Numbered from the stretch's first letter, positions 1 through 10,455 are shown. The stretch is 64,000 nucleotides of DNA from Acanthosepion esculentum (GCA_964036315.1 OZ038498.1:8408136-8472135), one strand, 5' to 3'. The notes: generated from the letters alone by a model not told the origin. Made by a program: numbers and translations.

Positions 1-856
1 CATGATCTCCCAAAATGTTCAGGTAATCTTTGCTGTTGATTCTACCATGCAGGGCAACTATTGGACTGAGACATTTCCATGATATGGCGGCCCAAACTAT
101 CACTGATCCACCTCCATGCTTCACTGCTAGAAGAAGACAGTCAGGGTTGTAAGCTTCTTTGGGCTGCCTCCACACATAATCTCGCCCTGAAGTTGGGAAA
201 AGAGAAAAACTGGACTTGTTTGTGAATATGACTTGCTTTCATTAGTCTGCAGACCAGGCATTGTGATCTCTGCACCACTTCAACCTATTTTGAATGTTGC
301 GAGTGGAGAGAAGAGGTTTCCTTACGGCGTCTCTTCCATGATATGCAGCCTTATGGGGCTCACGGCGAACAGTTTTAGTAGAAACTTAACTATTCAGATG
401 GTTATTCAACTCAGCAGTCACTTTGGCCGCATTTGTCCGATGATTTTTTGCCACATTGCGTTTCAATGCACATCAGTCCCTGTCTGTAAGTTTGCAAGTC
501 CGGCCCGAATTGCCACGGTTGCTAGAGGTCTTGCCCTGTTTCTTGAATTGCATCAGTGTTCTTGATATGGTAGCTCTTGAAAATCCAAGCAGTTCAGCAA
601 CCTTAGAGATCGAGGCTCCTGCCATGCGAGCTCCAACAATTTGCCCTTTTACGAACTCGGAGAGGTCACGCATTTAGCTTAAATTTTACTAGATTCTAAA
701 AATAAATAAGCCAAAGACAGTAAATTAGATAAATAAACCTATTTACAATAGATATAAACGGCAAGTATGAAGTTTTAGTTAAAGTTCTTAATATAATAGG
801 TCTTTGAAATATAGCAATGGATTTTGCAGCTGTCCAATTATTTTGTCCAACCCCTG
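1..856 (-). pseudogene. Tc1-like DNA transposon relic, truncated by window start
   Basis: Minus-strand reading gives an N-terminal helix-turn-helix (start codon at 673, residues MRDLSEFVKGQIVGARMAGA) of the Tc1 transposase type. Further along, at about 1-240, is a DDE-domain stretch recognisable by YVWRQPKEAYNPDC and HGGGSVIVWAAISW. The frame is broken between the two parts, so this is a dead copy. An inverted-repeat end of the common Tc1-like form lies at 827-856, next to a TA at 857-858, which fits TA-target insertion. The rest of the catalytic domain and the other end lie outside the window. Family assignment rests on these motifs. Confidence 0.85.
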
Positions 857-858
857 TA
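857..858. other. TA target-site dinucleotide of the Tc1-like element
   Basis: The TA immediately follows the terminal inverted repeat that ends at 856. Tc1/mariner elements duplicate a TA on insertion; the partner copy is outside the window. Confidence 0.55.
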
Positions 859-956
859 GATTCTTCGAGATTCTCTCTTTATCTCGCCGTCCCTAATGTG
901 TATAATTGTGTGTCTACACGTTTATGTAAATTCGTTCAACTACCAAACACAACAGG

Positions 957-1003
957 CATATTTATTACAAAGTTCCGGCCGGTGTACGCTCCGTCCTTCT
1001 TAT
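957..1003 (-). repeat. SINE-1 fragment (hammerhead-bearing segment)
   Basis: The reverse complement matches the segment of SINE-1 with the GAAGAAGGCCGGAGCG and CGAAACGTTG motifs, here diverged. It lies just before a forward SINE-1, so the two form an inverted neighbour pair. Confidence 0.6.
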
Positions 1004-1019
1004 CTCACTCTTTATCCAC

Positions 1020-1310
1020 TGTGTATAAAGTGTAAAGGCGTTGGTTAGATCCAGTGATAGGACCCAAAGAGTGTGAGTTCAATACCCAGTTAAGGCAGTG
1101 AAGAAATTGAAGAGGGAAAAATTAACAGGAGATAACTGATAACTGGCACGCGGAACTAGAACAGTCTACCTCAGTGAGCGAAATAAAGGGTTCAGTTCGA
1201 CATTCCAACTACCTGAAGAAGGCCAGAGCGTACAACGGAAGAAACGCTGTAATAAATATGGCGACGAAGATGAGGACAATAGTCCGAATAATGTAAATAA
1301 TGTGATCTCT
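1020..1310 (+). mobile_element. SINE-1 copy, tRNA-derived head
   Basis: The head has a box-B-like GAGTTCAATACCC. It is followed by the conserved body: GGAACTAGAACAGTCTACC, then a CTGAAGA at 1213-1219 and GAAAC at 1241-1245, then the tail ending in AATAATGTAAATAATG. Similar copies occur at 2806, 3695 (minus), 10130, 21245, 37506 and 52150. The CTGAAGA/GAAAC pair is the hammerhead-like core; in this copy the stem between them is disrupted (GGCC against GGAA). Confidence 0.8.
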
Positions 1311-1494
1311 TACTCACCCACATAGTCATAAATTACGACTACTGAAGCAAGAAGATGGCATCTGGTCTTGTGAGATTATATTATTTTGTTTATTTATTGC
1401 TTGTTCCTCCATAACAGACAACCATTTATATTATTATTTTTTAATGAAATCCTTTCAAATGACCTGAGATCTGTGCGGTGGGGGTGTAGTGGAT

Positions 1495-1700
1495 AATGTC
1501 TCGGCGGGATAAATCTGAGAGCCGTCGACTAATTCCAGTCGATTTCGTTACATTCTCAGGCGCAAATGCCGTTGGAAAATATACCAATCCATCTCTGTTA
1601 CCCCCATATATGGTTTGAACAGCAGGACAGAGTGGTTTCTATAGCCTTGGTTGTCAACCAGTCTACAGCAAAAAGAAACGACAACTTACCGCGGGAAAAT
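1495..1700 (+). mobile_element. SINE-2 copy, degenerate
   Basis: It matches the other SINE-2 copies (13858 minus, 24195, 50715 minus, 52655, 61690). Shared features are an ATTCCAGTCGA segment in the box B region, then ATATGGTTTGAACAGCAGGA and TTCTATAGCCTTGG. This is a decayed tRNA-derived element with no coding capacity. Confidence 0.6.
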
Positions 1701-2404
1701 TTTCTTCCTAGTCAAGAATTGAAAGGGACATGATCACCCAACCGGGCATCACGTTAGCACTTCATTCATTGACGGAGACCAGTTAAAATTTTACGTAATC
1801 CTATGGGTTCTGCATCGAATTTTATTTCAATAAGCAGCCTTGGTTCTAAGCGAAGTTGTTCGGAGATTACTCGAATATGTAATGGATTACAAATAACAAC
1901 AAAACAGATTTTACTCTCTGTATCACACTAGAACATCAGAGAGGCCAGGTGCATCAGCAGGTTAAACTGAAAGTCCTATCTACTAAGTACAGATGACGGG
2001 ATGACATTGGCTGAACCCCGACATGTAATCAGGTGGTTGATCCAATAGCGCCTATGATGTGAGCACGAGTGACAAGCGGAAAGGGTAGTGTCTTTTACAC
2101 CCTCACGAAAAGAAAAAATCCACGTTCGAAGAAAATCCACAAAGCCACACACAGCCACTCGCCGTTATTAACTGACAAAGTCTGTAATTGAATAAGGAAT
2201 AATTTTACGAATTAATTAGTTTCACGTTTTACACCCTCTGTACAAAGTTAACATTACATCGACATTCATTGATATGTTGATATTTACGATTTAAAGAAAT
2301 TAATATTGTAAAATCTTTCGTTAGCAAATAAGGATAATATCAACAGATGTGAGAAATGTATTAATTTCTTTATACTAAGTAACGTTGAAAGGTTTTCTGT
2401 AGAG
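1701..2404. other. Unassigned AT-rich spacer
   Basis: I see no conserved reading frame, RNA motif or repeat shared with the rest of the window. The first 100 bases may be the decayed tail of the preceding SINE-2. Confidence 0.4.
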
Positions 2405-2800
2405 ACCTAGAAAGGAATTTTTAACCCCAAGCAAGGCAATAAAGCCTCTAAGACGTAGAGGGTTACTGAGTGTTAGAGAATAAGAGAAAAATATACTATT
2501 AAGGAAAGATGACAATAAAAGAACAAGAATTAAGAAGACAGAAGATATCAATTGACATTGTATTTAAATTTTTGAAGATCAATGTTGACTGGAAGTTATA
2601 AGCCAGAAGAGACCTACACAAGCATGATAGAAGAAAATGTAAACTTACGATTACATCTAGCCATTTCAACTGCAAAATGATGGGACCTTGCCGCCAATCT
2701 AGTACTGCACTTAAATTCATAGTCTATTGTAGAGGAAAGTTAATCAGAACAATTACCATGAAAGTATTTATAGAAAAGGCACAGGGAATAATTGGCTGAA
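2405..2800 (-). pseudogene. LINE-A 3' fragment (non-LTR retrotransposon)
   Basis: The minus strand retains diverged remnants of the C-terminal LINE-A protein (FKRSTRL and FYSN motifs in better copies) and of the 3' end that reads GTAACCC...CTTGCTTGGGGTGAAA in other copies. Six copies in the window (here, 6385, 14575, 30715, 34795 minus, 58685 minus) all keep only the 3' end, as expected of 5'-truncated LINE insertions. Confidence 0.65.
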
Positions 2801-2805
2801 ATCCA

Positions 2806-2955
2806 TTAAACATGGCCTGTGGAACTAGAACAGTCTACCCCAGTGAGCGAAATAAAGGGTTCAGTTCGACATTCCAACCACCTGAAGAAGGCCGGAGCGT
2901 ACAACGGCCGAAACGTTGTAATAAATATGGCGACAAAGATGAGGACAATAGTCAA
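2806..2955 (+). mobile_element. SINE-1 copy, 5'-truncated, good hammerhead-like core
   Basis: Only the body and tail are present. CTGAAGA is at 2882-2888. A 5-bp stem is formed by GGCCG (2890-2894) and CGGCC (2905-2909) around a 10-nt loop. GAA follows at 2910-2912 and the palindrome ACGU at 2913-2916. This is the cleanest helix II among SINE-1 copies, but helix I is weak here. Confidence 0.8.
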
Positions 2956-3694
2956 TTTCCCACCACAGTCGTTACGGTGGTGAGGAAATTGACTAAAGTA
3001 GAGATGCCAGGTCAGGATCAACAATATTGCTGATTCTTCTTTGGATTGTATCAAGAATCTATGAATATATAGCAGAAGCACCAGAAAGACTAAAACCCAT
3101 GAACATATTTTACCACATGTTCACCTCACACCCTAACGCATTCACATCCTCTCGCAAATGTCATAAATCTGTCGCCTAATTTATGATGTTTGCTCACCGA
3201 AAAGCCGCTCTATTGATCCTATCGCCTACGTATCGTCTCTTTTCTTTTAAGATCAGTTTGAGTTTTGAAAACAGTATATATTCCGGGGAAAGACTATCTA
3301 GCTACTGTGGTGGGTGGTCTATGTATTTAACCCCACATTCTTCAACAGAAACATCGTATTGCCAGAACTATAAATAGATTCATTGTCTCACGAAAACAGA
3401 TTTCTCACTCGGCTGAGATCAATATTTACTGGAGTTAACACCTTTAAAGGTCTCCCAGACCGTGTTGTATTTTGGATCCGAAAAAATCTCCGCCGGTATG
3501 TTGGTACACCTTTTCTTCATAAATGTTTATGGCTAGCAATTGTCACCCAATGTTTTCGCCATTCACTCATGGATTCCTTTGATATAGGTACCTCATAACA
3601 TTTATTGACTTTCATTTATTAGGCATTAAATTACATCACTTAGCATCCTCCATAGTTTACTTTGACTTTGACTTTTAGCTTGAAGAATATTTAT
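2956..3694. other. Unassigned spacer
   Basis: There are several short open frames without recognisable motifs. No RNA gene or shared repeat was seen. Confidence 0.35.
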
Positions 3695-4000
3695 GACCGC
3701 ATCTGTCTATATTTCTGAGATGAGGTATTATGTACAATATTTACATTATTCAGACATATTTATTGCAACGTTTCGGCCGTGTGTATGTTCCGGCCTTCTT
3801 CAGGTGGATGGAATGTCGAACTGAACCCTTTATTTCGCTCACTGGGGTAGAATGTTCTAGTTCCACGTGCGTTGTCTAATGTATGTTAAGTTATCTCCTG
3901 TTAGTTCCCCTCTCCAAGTTCTCCACCGCTTTAGCCAGGTATTGAACTCACACTCTTTGGGTTCTGTCAGTGGGTCTAACTAACGCCTTTATCCACTGTG
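3695..4000 (-). mobile_element. SINE-1 copy, full head
   Basis: Read on the minus strand, this copy has the clearest tRNA-like head: a box-A-like TGGATAAAGG and a box B GTTCAATACC that fits GWTCRANNCC. The body with CTGAAGAAGGCCGG, the CGAAACGTTG motif and the tail follow. Pol III promoter boxes and the repeated 3' body identify a tRNA-derived SINE. Confidence 0.8.
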
Positions 4001-4019
4001 CTTATTGAAAAGTTTTTAT

Positions 4020-4180
4020 TAAGTATTTGTCTACATTTCTGAGATGAGGTATTATGTACACTATTTACATTATTCGGACTATAGTCCTCATCTTTGTCGC
4101 CATATTTATTACAACGTTTCGGCCTATCAGTATCTGTCTATATTTCTGAGATGAGGTATTATGTACACTATTTATAAACA
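4020..4180 (-). repeat. SINE-1 tail units, tandem
   Basis: Partial tail units of SINE-1 are repeated, each with the TCTGAGATGAGGTATTATGT motif and one with ACAACGTTTCGGCC. They resemble the 107-bp array at 37727-38240. Confidence 0.6.
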
Positions 4181-4310
4181 CACAGGTCACAGTGGATAAA
4201 AACGGTGTCAACCCAAAATAAAAACAAAAATAATAATTTCACCACGTAACAATTGCTTCGGCATGAAACTCGGACTTGGGCAATTAATGTAAGGCATTAT
4301 GTAACATTTC

Positions 4311-4314
<4 letters not shown>

Positions 4315-4364
<50 letters not shown>
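4315..4364. repeat. (TA)n microsatellite
   Basis: About 25 perfect TA units. They are followed by CAGGGTGTAACAGC, which looks like a transposon end, but no matching second end was found. Confidence 0.95.
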
Positions 4365-4367
<3 letters not shown>

Positions 4368-4619
4368 GGTGTAACAGCAAATAATGTCCAAATGTTAGAT
4401 TAAGATTTGAACCGTTATATCTTAGGAATGATTTTTAAAAATCTCACTGAAACTCTCCGAGGTTTTAATAATAGTCTTAGACTCTACTTTGAGCGGTAAT
4501 CATGTAGAATTCTTCTCCAAGTTTAACAGAACAATTGTGATGAATTGATCATAAAAGAAAATGAAATGTTCATCATTACTTAATCATAGCTAAGGATCTG
4601 GAGCATACGAAGTATTGAA

Positions 4620-5100
4620 AAAAAATTAATATATATAAAGACATTTTTATGTTTAACATTGTTTTTATAGATACAACTATTTAAGTAAATGCTCTGTTTA
4701 TAATAAACAGTATTGAATAACATTTACCGGCCTGAATGTCCGAGAAATTTTCATAGAAAATTTTGGCCTCAACAGGATTCGAATCTGTATCCTATACGAA
4801 ACCGTCTTATAGTCTGACATGCCTTAACCGTTTCGGCCACTAAGGATCGTTCGGTTGGCAAGGCCGAATTTACTGCTTATAAACTTCAATCTTCCATGTA
4901 TCTCTAACGTACATTCATAACTGCTCATGGTGTATCAAATGTAAACAAATGATGTCACACATAAAATGGACAAAGTCCGACAATTATTTGAAGACATTTT
5001 TATGTTTAACATAATGTGTGACGTCATTTGTTTACATTAAACACTTACTTAAATACTTGTACCTATAAAAACAATGTTAAACATAAAAATGTGTTTAAAT

Positions 5101-5105
<5 letters not shown>
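4620..5105 (-). mobile_element. SINE-3: fold-back element with an internal tRNA-like gene
   Basis: The ends are inverted repeats of about 60-70 bp sharing ACATTTTTATGTTTAACA and its complement. Inside, on the minus strand, is a tRNA-like segment (about 4770-4860) with GTGGCCGAAACGGTTAAGGC as box A region and ATTCGAATCC as box B. The same composite recurs at 9610-10110. It could be a tRNA-SINE flanked by inverted ends or a MITE that captured a tRNA. Confidence 0.65.

Positions 5106-5158
<53 letters not shown>
5105..5158. repeat. (TA)n microsatellite
   Basis: An uninterrupted TA run directly after the fold-back element. Confidence 0.95.
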
Positions 5159-5159
<1 letters not shown>

Positions 5160-5162
<3 letters not shown>

Positions 5163-5500
5163 CCAGAATAATTTTACAACTTATTCAAGATCATCATTGC
5201 CCACTTTTACCTTCTAACTTTCTGTCATGGAGTAGCAAGGAGTCTCACAGTTTTCACGCATGATTTCATTTTCAAGTCTTTTTCCACATCTCTTTGGACT
5301 GTCAAAGCTGAAACATCTCACTCACGCACCAAACGTCTTATGAATTGAGTTGGATCTTTTCTAATAGATCCCTTTAGCTCTAAATTGAAATGATGATCCC
5401 TCTTCGTGTTGTGACATAATGATCTAGTTTTCCTCTCTACTGTTCCCTCTTTTTTAAACGTATTCTCCGTTCTCCTGATTGTTCTTGAATGTATTTTGAA
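5160..5500 (-). pseudogene. Tc1/mariner-superfamily transposase N-terminal relic
   Basis: The minus-strand reading yields FKKEGTVERKTRS-like, ELKGSIRKDPTQFIRRLVRE, SALTVQRDVEKDLKMKS and TVRLLATP segments. This is the paired helix-turn-helix region seen in one invertebrate lineage of IS630/Tc1 transposases. Stops and frameshifts interrupt it, and the catalytic domain is missing. Confidence 0.6.
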
Positions 5501-5796
5501 AATGGGGACCAGGGTATGAATGTTGGTACCATGCCCTGAATTATCTTATCTTCTTGTCGTTGGGAACACAGTGGGTCTGACAAAAAACAACAAAAAAAAA
5601 AACAACAGAATCTTAACTTGCTCTCTTTTTAGCTGAATAACTGAAATACGATAAATGCTGACGAAATGGCTAATCGTTTTATCTGGAAACCTGGAAGAAA
5701 GAAACTCAATTAGTTTAGTGTTTTTTAGATATTAAACATTTTGTGGGTGCATAATTATGCTGTTACACGATTTGGAAAATTTTTGTTACACACCCA

Positions 5797-5816
5797 CACA
5801 CACACTATATATATAC

Positions 5817-5858
<42 letters not shown>
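5797..5858. repeat. Compound (CA)n(TA)n(TG)n microsatellite
   Basis: Short CA, TA and TG blocks in series. Open frames across it are artefacts of the repeat. Confidence 0.9.
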
Positions 5859-5859
<1 letters not shown>

Positions 5860-5860
<1 letters not shown>

Positions 5861-6302
5861 AAAGAAATATATGTGAGAATATGCAATGTGTGCGTTAATG
5901 TGCAGAAAGCTCCGCTCCTATTCTTTCCTCGCAGCTCGATCTAACGATATGCCCTTATCTATGAAGAACACTCCGGGTAATTCCAGATTCGTTCATTTCC
6001 CGGTCATCAAGGAGAAGTAATTGCAATTACTGATCTAATTAGCCTCCTACAGTTTCAAGGCTGGTTCGTTTTGGTATTTTCGGAATTACATCTATTCTGG
6101 CAAGGCACCAATTTCTCATCTTAAATTTACTTATTTTTTTCATATATTTTTTTTTAAATTTTACTAACAAAGCATTTTAATCTTACAAATCAATTTATGC
6201 AATATAACTGATTTTGAAATAATGAAATTGAATACTTCGTCATCTTCTCTTTCGTCGTTCTTATCTTTACGAATTTCCAGCTGCATTTATTCTATCTTTT
6301 GC

Positions 6303-6305
<3 letters not shown>
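5860..6305. other. Unassigned AT-rich spacer
   Basis: No motif or shared repeat recognised. Confidence 0.4.

Positions 6306-6306
<1 letters not shown>

Positions 6307-6345
<39 letters not shown>
6307..6345. repeat. (ATT)n microsatellite
   Basis: About 12 ATT units. Confidence 0.9.
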
Positions 6346-6384
6346 GACTGAATGAGTACCTGGCCAACAAAGTACTGCCCATCA

Positions 6385-6900
6385 TGACACTTGGCCTGAT
6401 AAGTCTGGAGCCCCCGCTGTTAGTCTCAAGTTCCTCGACAAAACCCAGAGACGGATATGCAATGTGATTGGTCCTGATCTGGCATCTCGTCTACAGTCAC
6501 TCTCTCACAGACATGTCATCGCTTCCTTCTATCTGTTCTACAAATACTTTCACGGTGAATACTTCAACGAGATACTATCGCTGGTACCCAAACTGCATGA
6601 ATTTAAGCGTGCTACTAGGCTGGCATCTCAGTCCCACCCTTTCACTGTCGAAACTGTTAAATCTAGCCGTCTCTTCTACTCCAACAGCTTCTTCTTTCGC
6701 ACTTCCCGACAGTGGAACTCCTTTCCTCCTAATTGCTTCTCTGATAGCTATAATCTGACCCCCGTCCTTCTCTATATCCCTTCCACAAACACCCGTCTTT
6801 ACTCTTGCTCTCACTCTCTGTAATCCCTTGTGTGCTAGTGGAACTTCAGCCGTGCTTGGGGTGAAATGCTTACAAAATGTTTCCTCTTTCAATTATTAAA
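6385..6900 (+). pseudogene. LINE-A 3' fragment, longest uninterrupted protein piece
   Basis: From 6464 the frame encodes 119 residues containing IGPDLASRLQSLSHRH, FYKYFHG, LHEFKRATRLASQSHPFTVE and SRQWNSFPPNCFSDSYNL. This is the C-terminal part of a non-LTR retrotransposon polyprotein, downstream of the RT. It is followed by the LINE-A 3' end (CTTGTGTGCTAGTGGAAC...). No RT core is retained, so the copy is 5'-truncated and inactive. Confidence 0.8.
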
Positions 6901-7074
6901 GTAGCCATTCATCTATATTATTCAACCTCTGTCCCATATGATTGTCCCATTTAGTCTATGAAATTTGTACGTAAATGTTACAATCATTATGGGACAGAAA
7001 TGGGAACTCCCTTCCTCCTACTTGCTTCTCTCATAGCTATAAAAAAACACATATTTATATAAACACAAAATTTA

Positions 7075-7243
7075 TATAGATAAAGCCCTTCGTAAGGTGT
7101 GGGCTGTACTCGTGAGAATATTCTTTTGTATTTCGTTAAGGAATGGGCTTCCAGGGATCCCTTCAGTTAGTCTACTGGAATCTTTTCCAACCAATCCGAG
7201 AGCTCCAACTACAACGGGGATTGTTGATGTTTCCATGTGCCAC
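7075..7243 (-). pseudogene. Fragment of another LINE ORF (LINE-C)
   Basis: The minus strand reads as broken pieces resembling a post-RT LINE region (PVVVGALG-like, GNPxLxE-like, LLGTAHILRK-like). Only about 55 residues are covered, over several frames, so the assignment is tentative. Confidence 0.4.

Positions 7244-7330
<87 letters not shown>
7244..7330. repeat. (TTA)n/(TAA)n microsatellite, mirror junction
   Basis: A TTA block switches to TAA at about 7298, making a self-complementary inverted tract. Poly-Tyr, poly-Ile and poly-Asn open frames across it are artefacts. Confidence 0.95.
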
Positions 7331-7332
<2 letters not shown>

Positions 7333-7395
7333 TGAGAGCGAGCCAAAGGAGACATAACATGTACTAACATCACACAAACCACAGATCATTTGCTT

Positions 7396-7810
7396 TGCTT
7401 TGGTTTGTTTTACGGCATATCAACCTCAATGGGTTATTTAATGACAACAAAATTTTTATTGCTGGTAATTTTTTTCCTTTAAAATCTATTTCTGGTAATA
7501 TTTTTCTTCAAAAATGTATTGCTGGTAATAATGATAATTTTTGATAATAATTTTTTTTTAAATTTTTAGTTGCTGGTATTAAAACCTATTTTACACTTTC
7601 ACAGTGCTTTGACCACAGTTTTGGGGTTAACTATTTGCCCATAGCAGCGATAGTAACAGGTGCTACCACCCCGGGTCAGGGTGGACCTGGGAACACCAGC
7701 ATATAAAGGTGGTTCCACGCTCCTCAAAACCTCCTGATCAGAGGCCTTGCTGTCGGACGTAGTTTATCGTCTTACCCAGGACGCGGATGTAGTTTATCGT
7801 CATACCCAGG
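7396..7810 (+). repeat. DR-A dispersed repeat with internal tandem units
   Basis: It begins with TTGGTTTGTTTTACGGCAT and CAACCTCAATGGGTTATTTA. A short block of CTGGTAATATTTTT...CAAAAA units follows. It ends in a GC-richer part with CTACCACCCCGGGTCAGG and CGTCTTACCCAGGACGC. Other copies are at 31338, 32539 (partial), 33210 (minus) and 53205. The number of about 28-bp units differs per copy. There is no coding capacity, and the class of element is not recognised. Confidence 0.75.
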
Positions 7811-9510
7811 GTGGCCACAGATCATAATGAAGAAAGTGAGATAGACACCAATCACTGTGAAGATAATACTGAACGATTAAATGAGTTGGAATGCTGTGAT
7901 CTTAACCGCTCACAAGACTGTAATAAAACGAATCCAAAACACATTAAACCGAAGTATTTTATGGAAAACAAGAATGGTATACAAGAATCCAAGGAATATA
8001 TCATGGCATATAAGTCAGGCACAAAATATGGAAATGGAAAAACAACTACTCACAAAATTTCAACAAACAAAACAGAACCTAAAACATGTAAACTTTACTA
8101 TGCAGAACTCAAATTATTTCGAGATGAAGTAGATCCACATACAAGTCTCAAGGAATCAATATGTGTATCAACAATAGATGGAACTAAAAAATTAAACATC
8201 AGTGTAAAAACAGGCAGTCTCACAGACTTGATGATCCACCTTGGAAAAGAACAATAGAGAAAGAAATTGAACAATTTAGAAATAAATTATCAGTACTCCA
8301 TGAACTGGCAAGAGGAATAAAAGTAAGGATTAGAGAAGGCAGAAATGTAAAAACAAATACAAAATTAGGAATGAAAATGAAGTCCTTTTTGCTAAATAAA
8401 AAATAATGCTATCAATACAACTGAAGACTCAAAGAATCAGACGGTATGAAAAAAGATCAAGATTCTACAGACAGAACAAAATCTTTTAAACCGATGCGAA
8501 TTTCTTTACAAAGAAACAAGCTAACAAAAAATTGAAGTGACAACACCACCAATAACAACAATGGAAGTGGTTGTGCAGTTCTGGGGAAAATATGGGCTTG
8601 CTCTAAATGACATAATAAAGAAGCAGACTGGATTATGCAAGAAGAAGAACGGGCGAAAAATAAACCAGAACAAACAAGAGCGTATCAAAGAAGAGGATGT
8701 TGAATGTTCACTGAAAAAAGAACACAACGGTAAATCTCTAGAAATAGATAAAATTCCTGTTTTTGGATCTGTTATTTAAACACAATACACGAAAAGCTAG
8801 CCAAAGAACTTCAAGTTATGATCAATGATTCTACTAAAATTCCGAAATGGGTAACCAAAAGAATTACCTTCTTTCTACCCAAGAATATTGACAGAAATGT
8901 CAAAAAAAATTACAGATCAATTATGTGTCTTCCCACTTTTTCAAACAGTTGACATCTATTCTGACAAAACAAACATACACCTTCTGAGAAAAAAATGACA
9001 TATTACCTATTGAACAAAAACAATGCAATTGTGGCTCTTACGGATGTAAAGATCAATTACATTCCTGGATCTTACAGTCTTTAAATATATACAAGGCATC
9101 ACCAGTCGTCATCAATTTCATCAATCAAATTATGTTATATGGAAAACAACACTTCAACTCAGTCATATAAATGGCATCTATAAGTCTGGCGAAATAAATA
9201 TCAATTGAGAAATATTTCAGGGTGACTCTTTGGTTCCCTTACTAATCTGTATATCCCTAATACCATTAACCAGCGAAGGTAATAGAACATGATATGCCTA
9301 TAAGATATCTCAAAAGAAAATAAGGCTCTATTTTACATGGATGACTTAAAGTTGTATGCTAGGAATGACAGTGAGCTGGAAGGTCTCCTAAAATCACTAA
9401 CATGTTTTATGTAACATTGGAATGAAAATTGGATTGGATAAATGTGCTAAAGCCACAATTTTACAAGAATCACTACAATAAACCTCTCGTATTAGCTTAG
9501 AATAATATCA
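7811..9510 (+). pseudogene. LINE-B: degenerate non-LTR retrotransposon with RT remnants
   Basis: The first part is an open frame of 148 residues at 7811-8257, probably the N-terminal region. After it come, in changing frames: WKRTIEKEIEQFRNKLSVL (from about 8245), VVVQFWGKYGLALN (about 8570), IPKWVTKRITFFLPKNIDRN (about 8838, in the finger region of RT), IFQGDSLVPLLICISLIPLT (about 9211) and LFYMDDLKLYARNDSELEGL (about 9329), which carries the Y-x-DD catalytic box as YMDD. GLDKCAKATIL-like remnants follow. Order and motifs fit a single-ORF LINE polymerase. Many stops and frameshifts make it inactive. Confidence 0.8.
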
Positions 9511-9536
9511 GGCCGAAAATTGAGTACTGTTTCCAT

Positions 9537-9618
9537 AGATAGATAGATAGATACATAGATAGATAGACATGAATAGAGTGAGAAAGATATGAATAAATTG
9601 AGATAGATAGATAGTCAC
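9537..9618. repeat. (GATA)n-type microsatellite, interrupted
   Basis: GATA units with TACATAGATAG interruptions. Confidence 0.8.
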
Positions 9619-9619
9619 A

Positions 9620-10115
9620 CATGAAATTGACAAAGTTCGACAATTATTTTAAGAGATGTTTTTATGTTTATAAAGTCTGACGTGCTCTAGCGATTTAGCC
9701 ACAGAGAATTTACTTAAATATTTGTATCTATAAAAAGAATGTATAAACATAAAAAATGTCTTAAAATAATTGTCTGACTTTGTCCATTTCATAATGTGTG
9801 ACGTCATTTGGTCACATTTGGATACGCATCGAGCAGATATGAATGTACGAGAGAAAATCATGGAGAATTGTAGTTTAAAAACAGTAAAATCGACCTTGCT
9901 AATCGAACGATCCTCAGTGGCTCAATTGGTTAAGGCACGTCAGTCTATATGATGGTTCCGTGTAGAATAGAGGTTCGATTCCTGTCGGGGGACGCACATT
10001 TTCTATGAAAATTTCTCCGATACGGTAAATGTTGTTAATACTGTTTATTATAAACAGAGCATTTACTTAAATATTTGTATCTATAAAAAGAACGTATAAA
10101 CATAGAAAATGTGTT
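9620..10115 (+). mobile_element. SINE-3 copy with perfect pol III boxes
   Basis: The tRNA-like head spans about 9910-9990. Box A is TGGCTCAATTGG and box B is GGTTCGATTCC, both matching consensus exactly. The flanks repeat the sequences seen at 4620-5105 (GTCTGACTTTGTCCATTTC, TGTGTGACGTCATTTGG, ATAAACATAAAAA), again in inverted orientation at the two ends. The acceptor stem does not pair convincingly, so I read this as a SINE head rather than a working tRNA gene. Confidence 0.7.
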
Positions 10116-10129
10116 AAAATAGATAGATA

Positions 10130-10411
10130 CATATGAATAAACTGTGAGTTCAATACCAGGCTACGTCAGTGGTGAAACAAAAATTTGGAGAGTTGGGTTA
10201 AAGGGAAATAACTGAGACACTCGGAAGAGGCATGACATGTGGAACTAGAATAATCTACCCCGGTTGACGGAATAAAGGATTTGGTTCGAAATTCCAATCA
10301 CCTGAAGAAGACCGGAGCGTACAACGGCCGAAACATTGTGAATATGGCAATGAAGATGAGACTGATAACTCCGTATAATCTAAATAATGTAAATAAGCAT
10401 GATACCTCATC

Positions 10412-10412
<1 letters not shown>
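10130..10412 (+). mobile_element. SINE-1 copy ending in (TA)n
   Basis: It has the box-B-like GAGTTCAATACC at the start, the body, and the tail. CTGAAGA is at 10302-10308 and GAA at 10330-10332. This copy folds best among SINE-1 copies (see the ribozyme entry). The tail runs directly towards a (TA)n array at 10413. Confidence 0.8.
10291..10351 (+). ncRNA. Hammerhead-like motif inside SINE-1
   Basis: Core: CTGAAGA (10302-10308), helix II from GACCG and CGGCC with one mismatch, GAA (10330-10332), then ACAUU where other copies have ACGUU. Helix I pairs UCAC (10298-10301) with GUGA (10338-10341), then CC with GG and AUU with AAU across small internal loops. Helix III would be the palindrome ACGU of the family, too short to close on itself, as in dimeric type-I hammerheads. 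Function is inferred, not shown; the palindrome is ACAU in this copy. Confidence 0.5.

Positions 10413-10452
<40 letters not shown>
10413..10452. repeat. (TA)n microsatellite at 3' end of SINE-1
   Basis: A TA run that starts after the SINE-1 tail. Confidence 0.95.

Positions 10453-10454
<2 letters not shown>

Positions 10455-10455
<1 letters not shown>

Noticed and set aside
2806..2955. Helix III of SINE-1 formed by GUUGU with GCGAC downstream
   Set aside because: It would leave no cleavage base in the right place; the short palindrome ACGU is the consistent reading.
4364..4620. A second mariner MITE starting with ACAGGGTGTAAC
   Set aside because: No matching inverted end could be found on the other side.
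5741..5944. Short frames across TA/TG/CA arrays throughout the window
   Set aside because: They encode only repeated Ile-Tyr, Cys-Val or Thr-His and are translations of microsatellites.
7811..8257. An independent 148-residue gene
   Set aside because: The sequence after it is a degenerate LINE in the same orientation and order; the frame is best read as that element's N-terminal part.
9910..9990. A functional tRNA gene
   Set aside because: Box A and box B are perfect, but the acceptor stem does not pair and the segment belongs to a repeated element (also at 4770-4860).
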